Below, piece by piece: positions 61,205-64,000 of a stretch of 64,000 bases of DNA. This stretch comes from Desulfococcus sp041737845 (GTDB lineage: Bacteria; Desulfobacterota; Desulfobacteria; Desulfobacterales; Desulfococcaceae): contig NZ_JBGSQX010000080.1 of assembly GCF_041737845.1 (NCBI RefSeq), positions 84,311 through 148,310 on the forward strand, given 5' to 3'. The position numbers and the translations under genes were made by a program. Numbering within the stretch: position 1 is the stretch's first letter; each line of letters opens with the position of its first letter. Under the pieces are notes generated by a model, which saw only the letters and a program-made list of their open reading frames with translations, had not been told where the DNA came from and ran no database searches.

Positions 61205-61226
61205 TTGACGGTTCCGTAAAAAGTCC
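61205..61226 (+). repeat. CGGTTCCGTAAAAAG dispersed repeat, copy 3
   Basis: The plus strand reads TTGACGGTTCCGTAAAAAGTCC in the gap between purA and tRNA-Pro. It shares 15 bases with copy 1 at 18721 and 15 with copy 2 at 56492-56510. Confidence 0.5.
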
Positions 61227-61274
61227 AAAATCCGCGTTCTGCTTGATCCCGCGGGGGTTTTTTGCCGGCCGCGC

Positions 61275-62564
61275 CTATCGGAAAGGGTTCTCCAGAACGA
61301 TGGTTTCATTCCGCCCCGGCCCCACGGACACGATTTTGATGGGGGCCTCGATCAGGGCCTCGATCCGCCGCAGGTAGCTCCGGGCGTTTTCCGGAAGGTC
61401 TTCAAAATCCCGCACCCCTGAAATATCCTCCTGCCATCCGGGAAGGACCTCGTAAACCGGCTCGCAGCCGGCCAGGACTTTCAGGCTCGTTGGAAAATCC
61501 CGGAAGGTATCGCCGTGGTATCGATATTCGTTGCAGATCTTGATCTCATCGAGCCCGCCCAGCACATCCAGTTTGGTGATCACCAGGCCCGTCAATCCGT
61601 TCAGCCGGACGGCGTTGCGGAGGATGACCAGGTCCAGCCAGCCGCACCTCCGCTTGCGCCCGGTAGTGGCCCCGAATTCGACGCCCTTCTTCTGGATCGC
61701 ATCCCCGACCGCATCAAAAAGCTCCGAAGGGAAGGGCCCCTCGCCGACACGCGTGGTATAGGCCTTGACGATTCCGTAGACGTCGTTGATGGCCGTGGGA
61801 CCAATGCCGGCCCCGCAGCAGGCATTGCCGGAAACCGTATTGGACGAGGTGACGTAGGGGTAGGTGCCGTGATCAATATCGAGGTGGGTCCCCTGTGCCC
61901 CCTCGAACAGTATCTGTTCGCCGCGGCGGATGCTCTGGTCGATGATGACGGAGACGTTGGTCACATGAGGCGCCAGCCGTTCGGCATACCTGGCATATTC
62001 GGAGATCACCGCCTCGGGTTCCAGGGGATCGGTCTTGAGGAATTTTTCAAGGTAGAAATTTTTCTCGATCATGAGGGTCTCGACCTTTTCCCGGAAGACC
62101 TCCGGATCCAGGAGGTCCACAAACCGGACCCCCCTGCGGGTGGCCTTGTCCTCGTAAGCCGGTCCGATGCCCCTGCCGGTCGTTCCGATCTTCTTATCCC
62201 CTTTCATCCGCTCGCGGCCGAGATCGATGGATCTGTGGTACGGCATGATCATCTGGGCACGGTCGCTGATCTTGAGGGTGGTTTCATCCACGCGGATTCC
62301 CTTTTCGATGAGATAGTCGATCTCCTCCACCAAGACCGCCGGATCGACCACCATCCCGTTTCCGATCAGGCACGTACGGCCCTGCAGGATTCCCGAGGGC
62401 ACCAGGTGGCTGATAAACTGCTCGCCGTCAACCACCATCGTATGCCCGGCGTTGTTTCCGCCCTGAAAACGCACAACCACATCCGCATACTCGGCCAGCA
62501 GATCCACGATCTTGCCTTTGCCTTCATCCCCCCACTGCGTCCCGACAATAACGACATTCGCCAA
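61275..62564 (-). CDS. purA: Adenylosuccinate synthetase
   Basis: Converts IMP and aspartate with GTP to adenylosuccinate, first committed step to AMP. The 429-residue protein has GTQWGDEGKGKIVD with the catalytic Asp, NNAGHTMV, IGTTGRGIGPAYEDK and GATTGRKRRCGW with the IMP/aspartate loops, all canonical. It starts at the usual MANVVIVGTQWGDEGKGK. It is followed on the same strand by tRNA-Pro, but with no visible terminator between them. Confidence 0.97.
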   Translation of the reverse strand: MANVVIVGTQWGDEGKGKIVDLLAEYADVVVRFQGGNNAGHTMVVDGEQFISHLVPSGILQGRTCLIGNGMVVDPAVLVEEIDYLIEKGIRVDETTLKISDRAQMIMPYHRSIDLGRERMKGDKKIGTTGRGIGPAYEDKATRRGVRFVDLLDPEVFREKVETLMIEKNFYLEKFLKTDPLEPEAVISEYARYAERLAPHVTNVSVIIDQSIRRGEQILFEGAQGTHLDIDHGTYPYVTSSNTVSGNACCGAGIGPTAINDVYGIVKAYTTRVGEGPFPSELFDAVGDAIQKKGVEFGATTGRKRRCGWLDLVILRNAVRLNGLTGLVITKLDVLGGLDEIKICNEYRYHGDTFRDFPTSLKVLAGCEPVYEVLPGWQEDISGVRDFEDLPENARSYLRRIEALIEAPIKIVSVGPGRNETIVLENPFR

Positions 62565-62651
62565 TTGCTTCTCCTTGAAAAGATGTGCATCTCTCGGAAA
62601 TAATTATGATGGATCGGTATCTGCGCAGGAGAACCCTCTGCCGGGTTTCCC

Positions 62652-63128
62652 TCATCCGCCGTTTTTATCGACTCTCCGTGCCTGAAAAAAATCCCGCATC
62701 ATCTGTCTGCACCGGTCTTCCATCACGCCGCCGACGGCGGCCACCCGGTGATTCAGACGGGTATCCGAAGCCAGATCGTAAAGAGAACCCGCCCCGCCCC
62801 ATTTTGGATCATAAGCGCCAAATATAATTTGGGATATTCTGGCATGGACGATGGCGCCCATGCACATGACACAAGGCTCAACCGTAACATACAGGGTCGT
62901 ATTTAACAACCGATAGTTTCTCAAAATCCCTGCGCCCCGCCGCAGCACAAGCATTTCCGCGTGAGCGGTCGGGTCGTTCAGGGTGATCGTCCGGTTATGG
63001 TCCGCGGCAAGCACCGACCCCTGCTCGTCGACCAGGACGGCGCCGACCGGGACCTCTCCATCACCGGCCGCACGTTCGGCCTCGCCCACGGCCAGCGCCA
63101 TCATTTCCAGAGATATCTTTGCTTCCAT
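62652..63128 (-). CDS. tadA: tRNA-specific adenosine deaminase
   Basis: Converts A34 of tRNA-Arg(ACG) to inosine. The 158-residue protein has the zinc-site HAEM (His and catalytic Glu) and PCVMCMGAI (two Cys), plus the C-terminal helix. The open frame runs further upstream to 63317, but that part is the antisense of tRNA-Arg and is not coding; the ATG at 63128 gives the family start. Its substrate tRNA-Arg lies about 100 bases upstream on the opposite strand. Confidence 0.95.
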   Translation of the reverse strand: MEAKISLEMMALAVGEAERAAGDGEVPVGAVLVDEQGSVLAADHNRTITLNDPTAHAEMLVLRRGAGILRNYRLLNTTLYVTVEPCVMCMGAIVHARISQIIFGAYDPKWGGAGSLYDLASDTRLNHRVAAVGGVMEDRCRQMMRDFFQARRVDKNGG

Positions 63129-63230
63129 GGAATACCCCGAACCAATCCCTCTCTCATCAAAAAAATTGAAGAAATCGTTGACAGACGAGCCATAATAGCC
63201 TATTAACGCCTCACAATTCAACGCTTCTCT

Positions 63231-63307
63231 GCGCCCGTAGCTCAGTTGGATAGAGTGCCGGACTACGAATCCGTAGGTCGCAAGTTCGAATCTTGCCGGG
63301 CGCGCCA
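63231..63307 (+). tRNA. tRNA-Arg (anticodon ACG)
   Basis: A 77-nt tRNA with encoded CCA (63305-63307). Acceptor GCGCCCG pairs with CGGGCGC, the loop CTACGAA gives the anticodon ACG, and the T-loop GTTCGAATC is standard. It needs TadA, encoded next to it, for A34 to inosine conversion. Confidence 0.95.
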
Positions 63308-63315
63308 GTAAAATC

Positions 63316-63353
63316 AAGGGCTTAGCTGAATGTGGCTAAGCCCTTTTTTATTT
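63316..63353 (+). terminator. Rho-independent terminator after tRNA-Arg
   Basis: AAGGGCTTAGC (63316-63326) pairs perfectly with GCTAAGCCCTT (63335-63345), loop 8 bases, followed by TTTTTA TTTTT. It lies 9 bases past the tRNA. Confidence 0.9.
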
Positions 63354-63465
63354 TTGTGCTGTTTTGTCCCGGTATTGTCCCGGAGTTTTAAGTCGCCATG
63401 AAAACAAATGCACTGTAGATTTTTTCGTTAAATTCCCAGAATTTTCCCGCGGAGATTTACCGAGG

Positions 63466-63500
63466 GAAAAAGGGCTCGGCGTGAGCCGAGCCCTTTTTTG
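63466..63500 (-). terminator. Bidirectional terminator after the right-edge ATPase gene
   Basis: AAGGGCTCGGC (63470-63480) pairs perfectly with GCCGAGCCCTT (63485-63495) around a GTGA tetraloop. A-runs and T-runs flank it, so it works on both strands. It ends the minus-strand ATPase gene. Confidence 0.88.
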
Positions 63501-63570
63501 AGAGGCAGAAAGCAGTCTACCGCACCGGGCTATCCCTTGGCGCCGGAGTCCCCTCGCAGGCGCCGCTGTT

Positions 63571-64000
63571 TCACCCGGATATGTCCATCAGATCAGAGCT
63601 GAGAATCAGTTGGGATCCGACGGTTTTTTCATGTCGATGATAGGCCTCGTCGAGGAGCAGGGTTGCGACGTTCATGATTTGTCGCCGGTTTCCTCGGCAA
63701 TGAGCGGCGATGATGACCCTGGCGTCGGTGTCGAACAAGCTGTCCGGGGCCTTTGCCTGGAGGAGCCGATAGGCGATAAAATCCCGGCTTTCGGCGTCGT
63801 CGAGGGATGTCATGGCAAAGATGCCGGTGAGCCGGGTTCGGATCGGTGTCATGGCGTGGAGTCCAAGGGTTTTGGCCAGGGTTTCGTCGCCGACCAGGAT
63901 GAGGGACGCGGCGGCGGTTTTTTTCTGGGGGCTGACCATCATGGAGCACAGATCCATCATGGATTCCCGCTCCATGAGCTGTGCATCGTCGATGACAAAG
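63571..64000 (-). CDS. ExeA/TniB-like AAA ATPase, C-terminal part
   Basis: The 5' end is outside the window. The frame stays open from the edge: FVIDDAQLMERES contains a Walker B-like IDDAQ with the acidic pair, and RTRLTGIFAMTSLDDAESRDFIAYRLLQAKAP and the sensor-2-like GNRRQIMNVATLLLDEAY resemble the ExeA/TniB/TnsC group of ATPases found in secretion and transposition. The Walker A is off the edge. Partners to the right would decide whether it is a transposon helper. It lies about 260 bases from tRNA-Arg. Confidence 0.75.
   Translation of the reverse strand, partial: FVIDDAQLMERESMMDLCSMMVSPQKKTAAASLILVGDETLAKTLGLHAMTPIRTRLTGIFAMTSLDDAESRDFIAYRLLQAKAPDSLFDTDARVIIAAHCRGNRRQIMNVATLLLDEAYHRHEKTVGSQLILSSDLMDISG

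Noticed and set aside
63129..63317. N-terminal extension of the tadA frame
   Set aside because: It reads through the antisense of tRNA-Arg; the true start at 63128 matches the family length.
1..64000. CRISPR array, rRNA or complete insertion sequence
   Set aside because: No regularly spaced direct repeats, rRNA-like stretch or intact transposase was seen.

Overview
The window looks like chromosome from an anaerobic member of the Desulfobacterota, most likely the order Desulfobacterales. This is inferred from an EF-G of the spirochaete/planctomycete/deltaproteobacterial type, a selenocysteine tRNA, a two-gene SufC/SufB-like iron-sulfur system, a deltaproteobacterial type IV pilus gene order and generally G+C-rich coding sequence. 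No rRNA or complete prophage is present and no species name can be given.

Layout. 1-8.1 kb: the start of an unknown P-loop ATPase, fusA, tRNA-Leu, ribF and a plus-strand def-fmt-rsmB-rpe run. 8.2-17.4 kb: a minus-strand type IV pilus locus with pilR, pilA, a TMTC-like membrane glycosyltransferase, a second pilin, a lipo- or membrane-anchored helical-repeat protein, an ABC ATPase and permease resembling Myxococcus PilG-PilH-PilI, and a second membrane glycosyltransferase. Both pilin genes carry near-consensus sigma-54 promoters and the neighbouring regulator is a sigma-54 activator. 17.4-32.7 kb: housekeeping genes (pyrC, lepB, an M20 peptidase, selC, a DEAD-box helicase, ettA, xerD) and the glycogen genes glgA and glgP.

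33.0-45.9 kb: a surface-polysaccharide region. A G+C-rich half (GT4 glycosyltransferase, radical SAM/SPASM protein, epimerase, methyltransferase) is followed by an A+T-rich insert holding two CDP-glycerol-type glycerophosphotransferases and a fused cytidylyltransferase-HAD protein, then a Wzt/Wzm-type ABC exporter, a winged-helix regulator with a degenerate nucleotidyltransferase domain, and a GT2 glycosyltransferase. Together they suggest export of a glycerol-phosphate-containing polymer by a Gram-negative cell. Two short inverted-repeat elements of 138 and 150 bp, resembling MITEs, lie immediately upstream of the two glycerophosphotransferase genes.

46-64 kb: a hicAB toxin-antitoxin pair with a visible operator, a 1433-residue fused glycogen debranching protein, a cyclophilin, an M24 peptidase, a DksA-family protein, cysS, lgt, a solitary DNA methyltransferase, sufC/sufB, a cupin and a small membrane protein, tRNA-Pro, purA, tadA and tRNA-Arg. 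The right edge cuts an ExeA/TniB-like AAA ATPase. Small dispersed repeats occur in several intergenic gaps.
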